Source: Prototheca cutis
Taxonomy: Eukaryota; Chlorophyta; Trebouxiophyceae; Chlorellales; Chlorellaceae
Direction of reading: 5' to 3'
Assembly: GCA_002897115.2 (NCBI GenBank)
Contig: BCIH01000012.1
Span: forward strand, 525,372-589,371
DNA length: 64,000 bases
In this document: in pieces, positions 9,171 to 19,514 of the stretch
How positions within the stretch are numbered: position 1 is the first letter of the stretch
Layout: each line of letters begins with the position of its first letter
The notes under the pieces: generated by a model
Told to the model about the DNA's origin: nothing
What the model saw: the letters and a program-made list of their open reading frames with translations, nothing else
Database searches by the model: none
Program-made: the position numbers and the translations under genes

Positions 9171-11732
9171 TCACGGCGCGCCGCCATGCCCTGCACTTCC
9201 GATGAACTGCAGGAAGAGCCACGTCCAGGCAGGGAGGATGATGACAGAGGACAGGTAGCACCAGCACAGCAGGGTGCTCACCTCCTTGTCCCCACTCTTC
9301 AACACCACCGTCATCGTCTGTGGGCGGCATGGTAATGGTTCGAATGTGTAGGGTCTTGCGCCATGTTAGGGCAGAATGGGGACAAGGCCGTCTTGAGCAG
9401 CAGGGTCAACGGCTGACCAACCCCCCCCAACACACACACACACACACACACACATTCTGCACCTCACCTGGATGTTGATGGCGGTTGGGCTGCAGTGTGT
9501 GAGCAGCAGGGACAGCATGAACAGCGGGTCCACAACCTTGATCCACCCTGTCCGAACGGCAAACAACACCACGGGCGTCAGCAGCGCCGGCACCAGCACG
9601 AGGCGCGATAGGATGGTCCCGATCACCACACGCTTGGTCAGCGTGCCCCCCGAGCCTTGGAAACTCCTGCAGGTGGTCGATTTTGACACGTCCTGTTGTT
9701 ACAGGTTTTGTGTGAAGTGGAGCACGTGGTTAGGTGCTGGAAGCTCCAGCACGGTCCGGGGATTTTCACCCTCAACCCCAGTCAAAAATCCCCCAAACTC
9801 CCCCCGACCTGAACAGCACGGCTCCCAGGAGGACGATGGCGGTGGGGATGAGCCCGCCTGCCAGGGTTTGAAACGTGTCCGCAAACACACGGAGCGCGCC
9901 GTCCGGAGAATAGATTGCGTTCCGCAGCGGCGCGGTGCACCCCACGACCACGCCAAACAGCGCGGCGTGGGCCGGCATGGGCACCGAACCAGCATATCGC
10001 AGCGGGATGAGCACGCACGCGGCCAGCCCCCGAGCAAGCATCGTGGCGGCTGTGGCGAGGCGGGATGCAAAGCTTGGTAGGCACCCTGTCCGTCGAGGCT
10101 GCCAGCCCTGCACGTCAGACGCCAGGATTCCACTGCTGTCGGCCCGGCGCACGAGAGGCAACAGGCGGGAGGATTCGCGAGCGACCACGGCCGCGTCGGG
10201 CTCCGAAAAAGCAGTCTCCGATGCAGCAGTATCCAATGCACTCCACCGCTGTGAGAGCTCCACATCCGTCGGCACCCCGGGCTGGCCGTGGTGGTGCATA
10301 AACGACCACCCACGAAGCCCGCTGGACCAGGACAGCAGTTCGGAGTCCTTACTTATCGATTGAGGCTCCTCCCCCGGTCTGGTGGCGTCGTCAGCAATCG
10401 ATGGGTGCGTCGGGATCAGGCTCTGGCCCTCGGCTTCTCGATCGCCCGAGCCGGAACCGGGTAGTCCCTTGTCCGCGTGCCGCGCCGACAACAGAACATG
10501 CGCGTGGTCTTGATGTGCAGAACCGTGGTTGCCATCGATGACAAGAGCGCTGCCGTCAAGAGCCTGCTGCTTCAGCACCCCAGATTGACGGATGGTATTG
10601 TCCTCCTGGCCCCCTGGAGGAGGCCCATCGCCGGCTCCGCTGCTGCCGCACGGGAAGTCTACGGCAGTGCGAATGGCACTGTCGTCGTCGACAGTAGGCA
10701 CTGACCGGTACCGGTCCTGGGGAACCCCCCAAGGCGAGGAGCCCGCTCCAGGAAGAGGAGACAGCGCCCGTCCACTGGAAGGCGAGCCCTGGCATGTCAC
10801 AACACTGGCCCCCTGCCCGCTCTCCAGGCTGACGACCTCTGGCCGCGGTTTCAGCAGCCAGATGCCCAGTGTGAACTGGAGTATGGTCGCGCCCAGGATG
10901 GCAAAGGCAATGTACGACATGCCCACCGACTCGCAGCTTGCGCCCAGCCGGCGGTGGAAGATGGTGTGCGGGTCTCGGCATAACGCCGAGACAAACACAA
11001 GCGGCAGGTTGCCCACATTGCCAAAGGCCACGGCGCAAATCACGTGCGGCCGAAACTGTCGTGGGACACGCAGGATCGGGCCCAGTGCCCAGCCCACGGC
11101 CGCGCCCACGACAACACTGCATGGGTGGAAACGGGAGCCAGGTGTGCTAAGGGACTTCCCTCACGAAGACTGCACACTCATTCAGTGAACTATTTCCGCA
11201 AATATTCCATTTCCTTGTTGCACATCCACGCCATTACTACCCTGCATGCACACTCCAGACACCGTGTGTGCATGCATGCATGGTGATGGTTGCCCTACCC
11301 CCGGGCCCCCCAACACCCCCCCACTCCCCTTCACACATGCACCCACATGCGTACCTGAGCACGAGGTTTGCCAGAAGGGGCCAGAGGTAGAGCACAGAAT
11401 GGAGAGTCACCGACTGCGAGAGTTTCCCGAATGTCAGGCTGGGCACGAAAACGTACATGCAGAGGCGCGCCAGGGCAGTGCAGCTCGAGGCGTCAAAAAG
11501 CTTCTGGGTAGGGGGTTTGCCCGGGAGGCGCGAGTTTGACGGTGGCCCCTGTTGGATTCGGCCCGTCCCGGCGCAATGCAAGCACTCAGACAAACTAATA
11601 ATATCAAAGTCCCGGCCTCGAGCTCACCCTCCAGACCATCAGAGCGCCGATGCTCCCTATTAAACACATTTGCACCACCGGCAGGGCTGCCGACACGAAG
11701 AGCTGCAATGGGTCCCCATCTGGGGAGCCCAT
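9171..11732 (-). CDS. PIN-LIKES (PILS) / auxin efflux carrier family transporter with long central loop
   Basis: PILS proteins are ER-membrane carriers related to PIN auxin transporters. Exon 1 (11732-11628, 35 codons) gives MGSPDGDPLQLFVSAALPVV and ends at GTGAGC. Exon 2 (about 11510-11355) carries LCMYVFVPSLTFGKLSQSVT, the typical second helix. Exon 3 (from about 11119) has the hallmark FGNVGNLPLVF and ends about 9790 with PTAIVLLGAVLFRSGG. The next exon (about 9680-9475) encodes LVLVPALLTPVVLFAVRTGW and SLLLTHCSPTAINIQ. The last exon ends WTWLFLQFIGSAGHGGAP with the stop at 9171-9173. Between the two membrane halves, exon 3 contains about 240 hydrophilic residues rich in Ser, Gly and Pro (about 10080-10850). 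That is much longer than in plant PILS and closer to canonical PINs. The substrate in algae is not shown by the sequence. Confidence 0.85.
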
Positions 11733-12097
11733 TTTTGAAGACCTCTATGTATTCAAACCTGTATGAACATTCCAAAACTCCTTCTGTTTTGGAGTTTGGC
11801 AGGCACTCCGTGTGCAGCTTGCCGTCCCGGAAGCTGGACGTCACGAGTCGATCCCCAGCACGCACGTGGGCCAGAATGGAAAATCCGGTGATTCAAAACT
11901 TCCCATCCCGAGCGATCCAGTCGTGATCATGCGCTCCCATGGCTCTGCACGCACTCCTGGCCAAGGCATGAAGCACAAAAAGAACGCCGTTTCCTGACAT
12001 TTCTGCCCGGGATTATCTGGAGTTGAACGGGAGAGCGAATCGCGCTGCGTCCTTCGGTCCCATTTGCTCCCAGCTTCTGGGCGTGGTCCCAGTGCTG
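11733..12097. promoter_or_regulatory. Divergent intergenic region between PILS and ORC3 genes
   Basis: The two start codons face away from each other across 365 bases, so both promoters lie here. Nothing specific is recognised. Confidence 0.45.
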
Positions 12098-15000
12098 ATG
12101 GATCTGGAGGACCGAGTGGACGTCGAAGAGGGTGGGCATGGCGCCTATCGCGCATTCACGCTGCTCCATGGCCCTCCACCTGCCCCCCCAAAGAAGAAGC
12201 AGGGCCCAGCGCTGCAAGACTGGAGAGATCCAGCCAGNCAGGACCTCTTCCTAGCGGCGTACCCCGCAGTGGGACCCAAGGAGACCAACCAGCGCCGGCT
12301 GGAGCGAGCTGCAGTGTGCGAGGAACGCCTCACGCGCCTGCAAGTTTCCATTGCGGTGAGTTGTTTCTTTCTCTGTGGAGCTTGCATTGGATGGAACTGC
12401 TCTGCATGTTTGGCCCCTACTGTTCCTGGGAACAAGGGGCACCCTGGCAGTCTCACAACCGCTCACTGAGGCCCTCAACTTTGGAATGCATGGCGCTCCA
12501 CTGCAGGAGGCGGTCGCGTCTACGGACGTCGCCGTCTTTCAGGACCTCCTGCAGCACATCCGCGAGGCCCATGCAAGCAGCCAGCAGTTTCTCGCCGAGA
12601 CGGCACCTGCAGCCCGAGCAGGCAAGCGTGCGCTGCCAACTGCCCTGGTCCTGGCAGGGGGGGTCAACTCAGCGGACCATTCACTGACGTTCCCCGCCCT
12701 GGAATCATTCCTTCGGGCACAGGTGGGGTGTTTTTTTGGGGGGATGTGGGGGCCCCAGGGGGGATCAACAGTGGGCATCGTGGGAATACGAGCGAGCAGA
12801 GCCGAGTTTTTGCATGGAGTATGTGCTTTTGTTTCCGTTTCTTGCAAACCCCTTGACCCCCCTCCACCCCTTGCCTCTTTGTTCGGTATCAGGGCTCTTA
12901 TGCCTGCTTGCTGGGACCCGCCAGCTTTGGAAAAACGCCCGCGGTCGTCCTGCATACCATTTTCAAAGCCTTTTCAGGCATTGACTGCCCAGCAACAGAC
13001 ATGGAGGTGTGCTGGTGGGCAGAGGGAGGACGTGGGCTGCACCTGCGGCACAGCTTTCCATGACGGGAGCATGGATGTGTGTGACACTGCCTGTCGAGCG
13101 ATGTGATGATTCAACTGCGCGGATATCTTCATGCGCCACAAACTATTCACAGCCACAGTCTGTGCCGCACCAAGCGACCTGTCCTTGGAACCATGTTTTG
13201 CCATGCTTTCCAGGCCATGAGCGCCTGGTATGGAGCCGAAACGGGGGACGTCCTTGCACCGGCGCCCGCTTTGGAGGAGGATCCAGTTGTGCCGACCGGC
13301 AAGCCCATGCTTCGAGGACCGGCTAAGAAGCAGCCTTCTGCCATGCAGCTTGTGGCACGGCAGCGGCCTCTGGTGGTCGTGGTGGAGGGGCTCGAGATGG
13401 TCAACCCCGCCGCCCTGAGGGACATGTTACTCGTCATGAGCGAGGTGATATGCCGGGGTTTTCCTCAGGGGTTGTTGCTTTGTTGTCTTGTGGTTATTAT
13501 TGGGTGCATGGCTGTTGAGGGACAGCGCTCTGCGCATATGTGGGCACGATCTCACCGCATGCTGGCGCTGCACCTTTGGACCCCACCACCGCAGGGAGCG
13601 TGGCAGCTGCCAGTCACCTTGATCCTGGGGTTGACTACATCTGCTGCCGCGCTGAGTATGCTGCTGAGCCCAGAGGTCATCGACCGCTGCCTTGAGCCCA
13701 CTTTTTTCAAGCTGGTCCGTGCTGGTTTTAGGGGGTTCCGGGGTGGGATTGGTGGCCATTTGAAAACAGTGCCATTGTTTCCACGATGTCTGGGTGCCAG
13801 GGTACATTGCAGGCAATAGAAGCAAGCAATGAAGCATGCATCCCCTTGAGCGCTCGCTGTCTTTCAGGATGCCATGTTTATTTCCCCTCAAATGAACTGC
13901 AGGCCTCTGCCATGGACAGGATGGACAGCCTAGTTTCCCGCGCACTGCTGGGCGGCGGCGGGTGCTGGCCGGGTGCGTTGTTTGACCACGGCATCGTCAC
14001 TCGGGCCTGGAATCTGTGCCTGCTGCACCACTTCAGCACGGGCGTGGTGGGCCAGGCCCTGGCGCTGGCTTTGTTAGATCAGGCCCGAGGGAAGACCGCT
14101 GCCGGCATGCCCGCGGCCGCCATCCGAGCGATGCTGGACTGTTGCAGGATTGACCCTGGTGGTGCTGGCGAACAGGGCGGGCGTAATACCGGTAGCAGCG
14201 GGCAAAACAATGGTGCTGGTGGCTTGAACAATTTCTCGGACAGCGACGACAATGAAGAAGAGCACATCGCCTTGAACGACAATTCCGCCGCCCGCGCTGC
14301 TTCCTCCGATTGCAGCGACGCCCTGCGCCGCAAATTCAAGGAAGCGTATGCCGTTCTGAGCGCTTGGGTGCGCTGGGCGGCAGCGCTGCACTGGGTGGTG
14401 GCCGCCGCCGGCGTCGCGACCACCATGACGACCGGTGGCCACCGTGCCACGCTGCGTGGCGTGCGGTACTGGCGGCTGTATCGTGACGCGCTGGAGCCAG
14501 ACTGGGCAGTCACGGGCGAGGGCGTTGGGTTGCTGTGGGCGGTGCGCGAGGGCGTACGAGCGCTCGACGCGATCCAAGCCCGCCGGCTGGCACGTCAACT
14601 AGGACGCCTTGCCGTCCGCTTGCCGGGGTCACATGCGGTATTGCAGGACCAACTGCAGGTGCTCCAATCATTTGGCGCTCGAGCGGAGGAGGGTTGGAAG
14701 TCTGGCCAGGACGGTGCTGGGGTGACAACTGCATCGTCCCGTGAAGGCGCATCTGGCAGTCGCGAGGAGCCAGGCACCGCTGCTGAGCCGGAGGGCCGGT
14801 CCAGCACAACAAACACAAGCGCTGCAGAGCCCGACCTTGGCTCGGCAAAACCTGATCCCAGCCGGGGTCCTGTGGACAAGGGCCCCAACAAAGCACGGTT
14901 CCACAGCCGGTCATCTCGCCGGGCGGCCTTGATGACTTCGGCGACGACCCGGACGGTCCCAGCACCAGGCACAGCACGTGAGACTGCTGCCGGTACTGGC

Positions 15001-15988
15001 AAGGCTCCACCCACGTGCAGTGAGCGCCTGGCAGACTGGCTGCATGCCGCCCTGCTCAACGCGCTGACCGCCCCGCCGTCCTCAACAGCTGGCGCGGAGG
15101 CCGTCACCGCAAGCCGTGCAGGAGCCCTGGACTGCCTCACCTCCTCGCCACGGGAGGTGCGGATGGTGACTGGGTGTCGATGGAGGGCCGGGGCTGGTCT
15201 GATTGGCTGTATAAAGCATTTCACCTCCTTGCAACCACCCCTGAACCTTGAAACCCCAAAGCAGGAGCTGATGCAAGCACTGACGTGCCCAGAGCAGATG
15301 CTGGGCCTGGCCCGGACTGGGGGTCTGCATGCCGGCACAGAAGACACCCCCCTCGTGTTTCAGTTGTTTGAAGCGGTGCGGATGGCCGGGATGGGGCACG
15401 TTGGTTTGGTCTTGTTCTGTGGGCTGGCGGGATCTCAATGCAAACTGCCAGAGTGGTGATCTCTGGGCCAGGGGTTCGGAAAGCGGGGAAATGATTGAGA
15501 TCACTCTATGACTAAAGGTATCTCATCTTGCTTCTACACAGAATCCAAACTGTCAAAACGTGGTGAATTGGTTTGAGGCATTTTGCGACGTGCGTCTGGG
15601 CGAGACCAAGCGAAGCAGCGGCAAGCACGGCAGCTCTCTGCAACCCACGGCTGCCACGGTGAGATAACTGTGGTGTGGTGTGCTTCATAGACGTATGAAA
15701 CCTGCTGCTCTTTCGACTGCTTTCCGTGTCTGGGTTACAGCTGTTGGGGCCCGTGAAGTGCACGGCGCCATGTTTGTCAGCAAAGACATTCCAGCAACCA
15801 CCCCATCCTTCAACCACCACCCCATGAAACTCCAGCAGGCTGCTGGCGGTGCGGAGCAGCTGATGGAGTGCGCCGCACGGTTCTCAGAGGCAGCTGCCGA
15901 GCTGCAGTACATGGGCGTGATCCGGCCGGCCACCCGCCGCCGTGGCGACTTTGTACAGCGCTGCATGCACATGCCTGCGGTTGCATGA
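12098..15988 (+). CDS. ORC3: Origin recognition complex subunit 3
   Basis: ORC3 is part of the six-subunit complex that marks DNA replication origins in the nucleus. Exon 1 (12098-12355) starts MDLEDRVDVEEGGHGAYRAF. Exon 2 holds LPTALVLAGGVNSADHSLTF, matching the family's N-terminal AAA-like core. Exon 3 (12893-13007) gives YACLLGPASFGKTPAVVLHT. Exon 4 (13214-13444) starts AMSAWYGAETG and contains PLVVVVEGLEMVNPAALRDM, the position of the degenerate Walker B. Exon 5 (from 13595) reads LPVTLILGLTTSAAALSML. Exon 6 is long, 13903-15156, starting ASAMDRMDSLVSRALLGG after ACTGCAG. Later exons include VVNWFEAF (about 15560) and the C-terminal winged-helix part ARFSEAAAELQYMGVIRPAT before the stop at 15988. 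Exon 6 contains a poorly conserved Gly/Asn and Ser/Thr-rich insert. Exon joins near the end are less certain. Confidence 0.85.
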
Positions 15989-16781
15989 AGCCGATGCGTG
16001 ATGCTCGGGTGCACTGCAAAAGGATCCTTGCATGCATGCGTGCATGCAGGTGTTGCTCGTCTGATTTTGGTGTGTTCCAACTGCCTTCTTGACACGCTGC
16101 ATGCCTGGATTTTGCTCGTTTGCTTGTTTGTCACCAGATGACAAAGGAGCTTCCTTGCAGCTTCCCACTTGACAATGTCAATATATGCTAGGATTAACCC
16201 NGCTCCCCTGCCCTGCAAACGTCCGTTCAATGCACCAAGGACAGTATCATGCATGCAACCGCGTCATACACAGTAGTATAGTGCAAAGCAGCTCTCCGCA
16301 ATTGGGGAAGCAGCCGCTTTTGGACCAAGGGTCAACGGTGCCAGCTANGGAAACATCCAAACAGCGGTATGCCAGGTCCAGTCCTAGGGACTTGGCTACA
16401 AGGGGTGAGGCTGGGCACGGCAAGGCAATGCAGGGCAAGTCTGCGAACCAGTATTGTCAGAAGAGGGGGCAGGCAGTGAATCGCGGTGCCGGGAATGGAA
16501 TCCCGTCGCGCTCATCCAGCACTGCTTTGAAAAAATAGAGGAGTCGTGCTATGGGGTCATCAAGCTCCATGAACAGAGCAAGGCGCTCCACNCCGGAGCA
16601 TCATATGCAGGTGTTCGTTGGCCGAACCGTTCCGGGCCGGCCACACGGAAAAAAATCACAGAGGGCCTGATGAAATGCAGTCGTCAGGCATAGCCATCGG
16701 GTGCGCCTGCCCTAATGCGCAGGGTAGAACCAGGGAACAGCTTGTGTCGTCAGTCCACGCCGCCATCGGGCGGACGAAGCT
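15989..16781. other. Intergenic region with ambiguous open stretches
   Basis: It contains 3' ends of ORC3 (+) and of the uncharacterised minus-strand gene. On the minus strand about 16461-16600 reads VERLALFMELDDPIARLLYF and on to a stop, which looks protein-like, but no splice site connects it to the neighbouring gene. A GCATGC-rich patch lies near 16030-16050. Confidence 0.35.
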
Positions 16782-17900
16782 TTAGCCAGGCAACGCCCTC
16801 GCTGACCACCTTGCCTGGCAGGGCATGCTGCATGGGATTCCGCAGTCCTGACGACGTGAGGCCGAATGCCCTTTGCCGCCAAATACAACACATGCAATGG
16901 ATTTTGTCACTTGCAGCACACAAACCGACACAAAACTACCCCCCACCAAACGAACCTTGAGTGCTTCGTACTCGGCGCTGAGTTCCGCCTCCTGCAGCTC
17001 GGCGGCTCGGATGGGGTCTATGGACAGCAGACTGCGCAGCAGTTCCGCGCCCACAGACACTTGGCGATTGGGGTCCAGCGAGCTCTGCGACAGCAGCAAC
17101 GGCAGCGCCGCCGCGTCTGGCAATGTGCCCGACCCGCCGGTCGGAGCCTGCAGCGCCTCTACCAGCGGATGTGGGCCGCTGCCGTCCAGCACCCGTGCCT
17201 CGGGTCGTGTTACGACGTGCGGGCGGACCGGCGGCAGCGGTGGCCCTGCACCGCCCATGCCGTTCGCGTCCCGTCCCGGGGTTGGAGCCATGTGCCCCGC
17301 AGCCTTGAGCAGCTGTGTCAGCACATTGCTGCCCGCGCTCTTGTGCTCGGGGGCACCCTCCTGCGACCCCGGGAACAGCGCCCCCCACGCGGCCTGCATC
17401 TGCTCCTGCTGCAAACCCCCGTCCTGTGCACAGGGCGAGCAAAGGTGGGTTGTGCCACTGCCCCTCCTCGCAATGCATCTCAGCACCGGTGGTCTTGAAA
17501 TCCAGCAGGCAGCCTATCAAACCCAACAGGTCAGACCCTCAGTTCAATACAAAAGTACCTGACTCGTGGGCTGTCGAAAGTCCATGGACTCCGACAACTG
17601 GTAGACAGNNNNNNNNNNNNNNNNNNNNNNNNNNNNNNNNNNNNNNNNNNNNNNNNNNNNNNNNNNNNNNNNNNNNNNNNNNNNNNNNNNNNNNNNNNNN
17701 NNNNNNNNNNNNNNNNNNNNNNNNNNNNNNNNNNNNNNNNNNNNNNNNNNNNNNNNNNNNNNNNNNNNNNNNNNNNNNNNNNNNNNNNNNNNNNNNNNNN
17801 NNNNNNNNNNNNNNNNNNNNNNNNNNNNNNNNNNNNNNNNNNNNNNNNNNNNNNNNNNNNNNNNNNNNNNNNNNNNNNNNNNNNNNNNNNNNNNNNNNNN

Positions 17901-17952
<52 letters not shown>

Positions 17953-19426
17953 TGCAGGTCACCAAAACAGGAATTCCAGTCCCAGCATTGCACCAATCTC
18001 TATTCCCAGTTCTGTATTCCCCTATCCCAACCCATGCAGCCACAAAGAGAAACAAAGACAGAAAGGCTCACCCCGCTGCCACTGGCGAGATCCACGGAGC
18101 TTTCCATCCAGTCTGCTCTCGACCGCTTCCCGATGGCTGACCCGGCGGGGTGGTCATCGGCAGACGGGATGCGCGGCCCCTCGGAGAGCCCTCCCTCGTC
18201 AGCAGTCGGCGGCCGCCGCAGTGGCGGTGGCTGCACAGCGGCCTGAAGTCCGCTGACGTCCCATCGGATCGGAGTCGGCTCCCACAAGGGCACCGACTCC
18301 TGGCCGACGCTCTGACGGCTTCCCACAGACCCCGGAAGGTCGCCGGACCCCCCCAGACCGGGCAGAGCCCCCAGCGGCACGGGAACCCGGCGATCCGAGT
18401 ACTGGCCCGACCCTGCGCCCGTGGAAGGGAAGCTTCCCGCGCGGTCTGGCAGGGAGCCATCCTGCACTACCGCCCCGGTCCCGCCCCCCGTCGGCACCGG
18501 CATTGCAAATGGGTTGGGGAAGAAGTTTGCCGGCAGCATGGGCTCGTAGTTGACTGCGCCGTTGCCCGATCCGACACCCCCAGGCTCTCCCACGCCTCCC
18601 CGGACAGACTGCAGCGTTGCGGCTGCGTCGGGGACTGCAGCCCCGATGGCTGGCCCCTCCCCACCCAGTATTCCCTCCAGAGCCGCGGCGGCGTTGTCCC
18701 GCAGGAGGGGAGGGCTGGCCCCTTCAAGAAGCTCCAACGGAAGGTCGACGGTGCGGTGATGCGCGCAGGCGCTGACGAAAGACCCGCTTTCCATCGGCAG
18801 NGCCGACCAGCCCGGGTGGCTGTGCCGCGCCCATGCAGCCTGCATTGTTTTTTGGGGGGTCGTTGATCTCAATGGAATGTTATTGCACATTGTTTTGTAT
18901 CTGGTCTTACAGTAAAGGGGCGAGGAGACTTTGAACGTTGTTTCCCTTTCACAACCCACCCCCTCTCCCTCCTTCCCAAGGTACCTCCTCTCACATACAC
19001 ACCTGTGCCTCCTGGAGTGCCTCTTTGACTTTGAGNGAGCTCGGGCCCGGGTCCTCCCCATTCAGCAGCGTGGCTCTCACAATAGGCCGCGTGTGATCAC
19101 CAACGGGACACTCTTCCACCAGCGCTGCACAGGGAAGCGTCGGAGCGCGGTACTTGACTTTGGGCCCAGGCCGCAAGTCATGGCATCCACGTCCTGGACT
19201 GTGCCGTTTTCCCCCCATAGGTCCAAACCCTTTACGGAATCCAACTGACGCGGCTGCATGTGCGCACCCAGGGGATGGTCGAGGTCGGGGATCCCGCCAG
19301 TGGCTTTGAACAGCAGCCCAAGTATGGAGTTTGAAACGAACGAAGACCACAGCCGCAGCTTGCAGTCGCTCTCCACGGCCTGTGAATATGGGTGTGGAGA
19401 AGTGTGTTTCTGTGTGTGTGTGTGTG

Positions 19427-19514
<88 letters not shown>

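Noticed and set aside
9300..9360. tRNA-like GGTTCGAATG sequence
   Set aside because: The T-loop-like motif at about 9336 has no matching acceptor stem or anticodon arm and lies inside an intron of the PILS gene.
12914..12937. An independent P-loop ATPase gene
   Set aside because: The motif lies in frame within an ORC3 exon whose flanks match ORC3, so there is no separate gene.
17315..18256. 313-codon plus-strand frame across the assembly gap
   Set aside because: It is open only because n and poly-G contain no stop. The coding exons here are on the minus strand.
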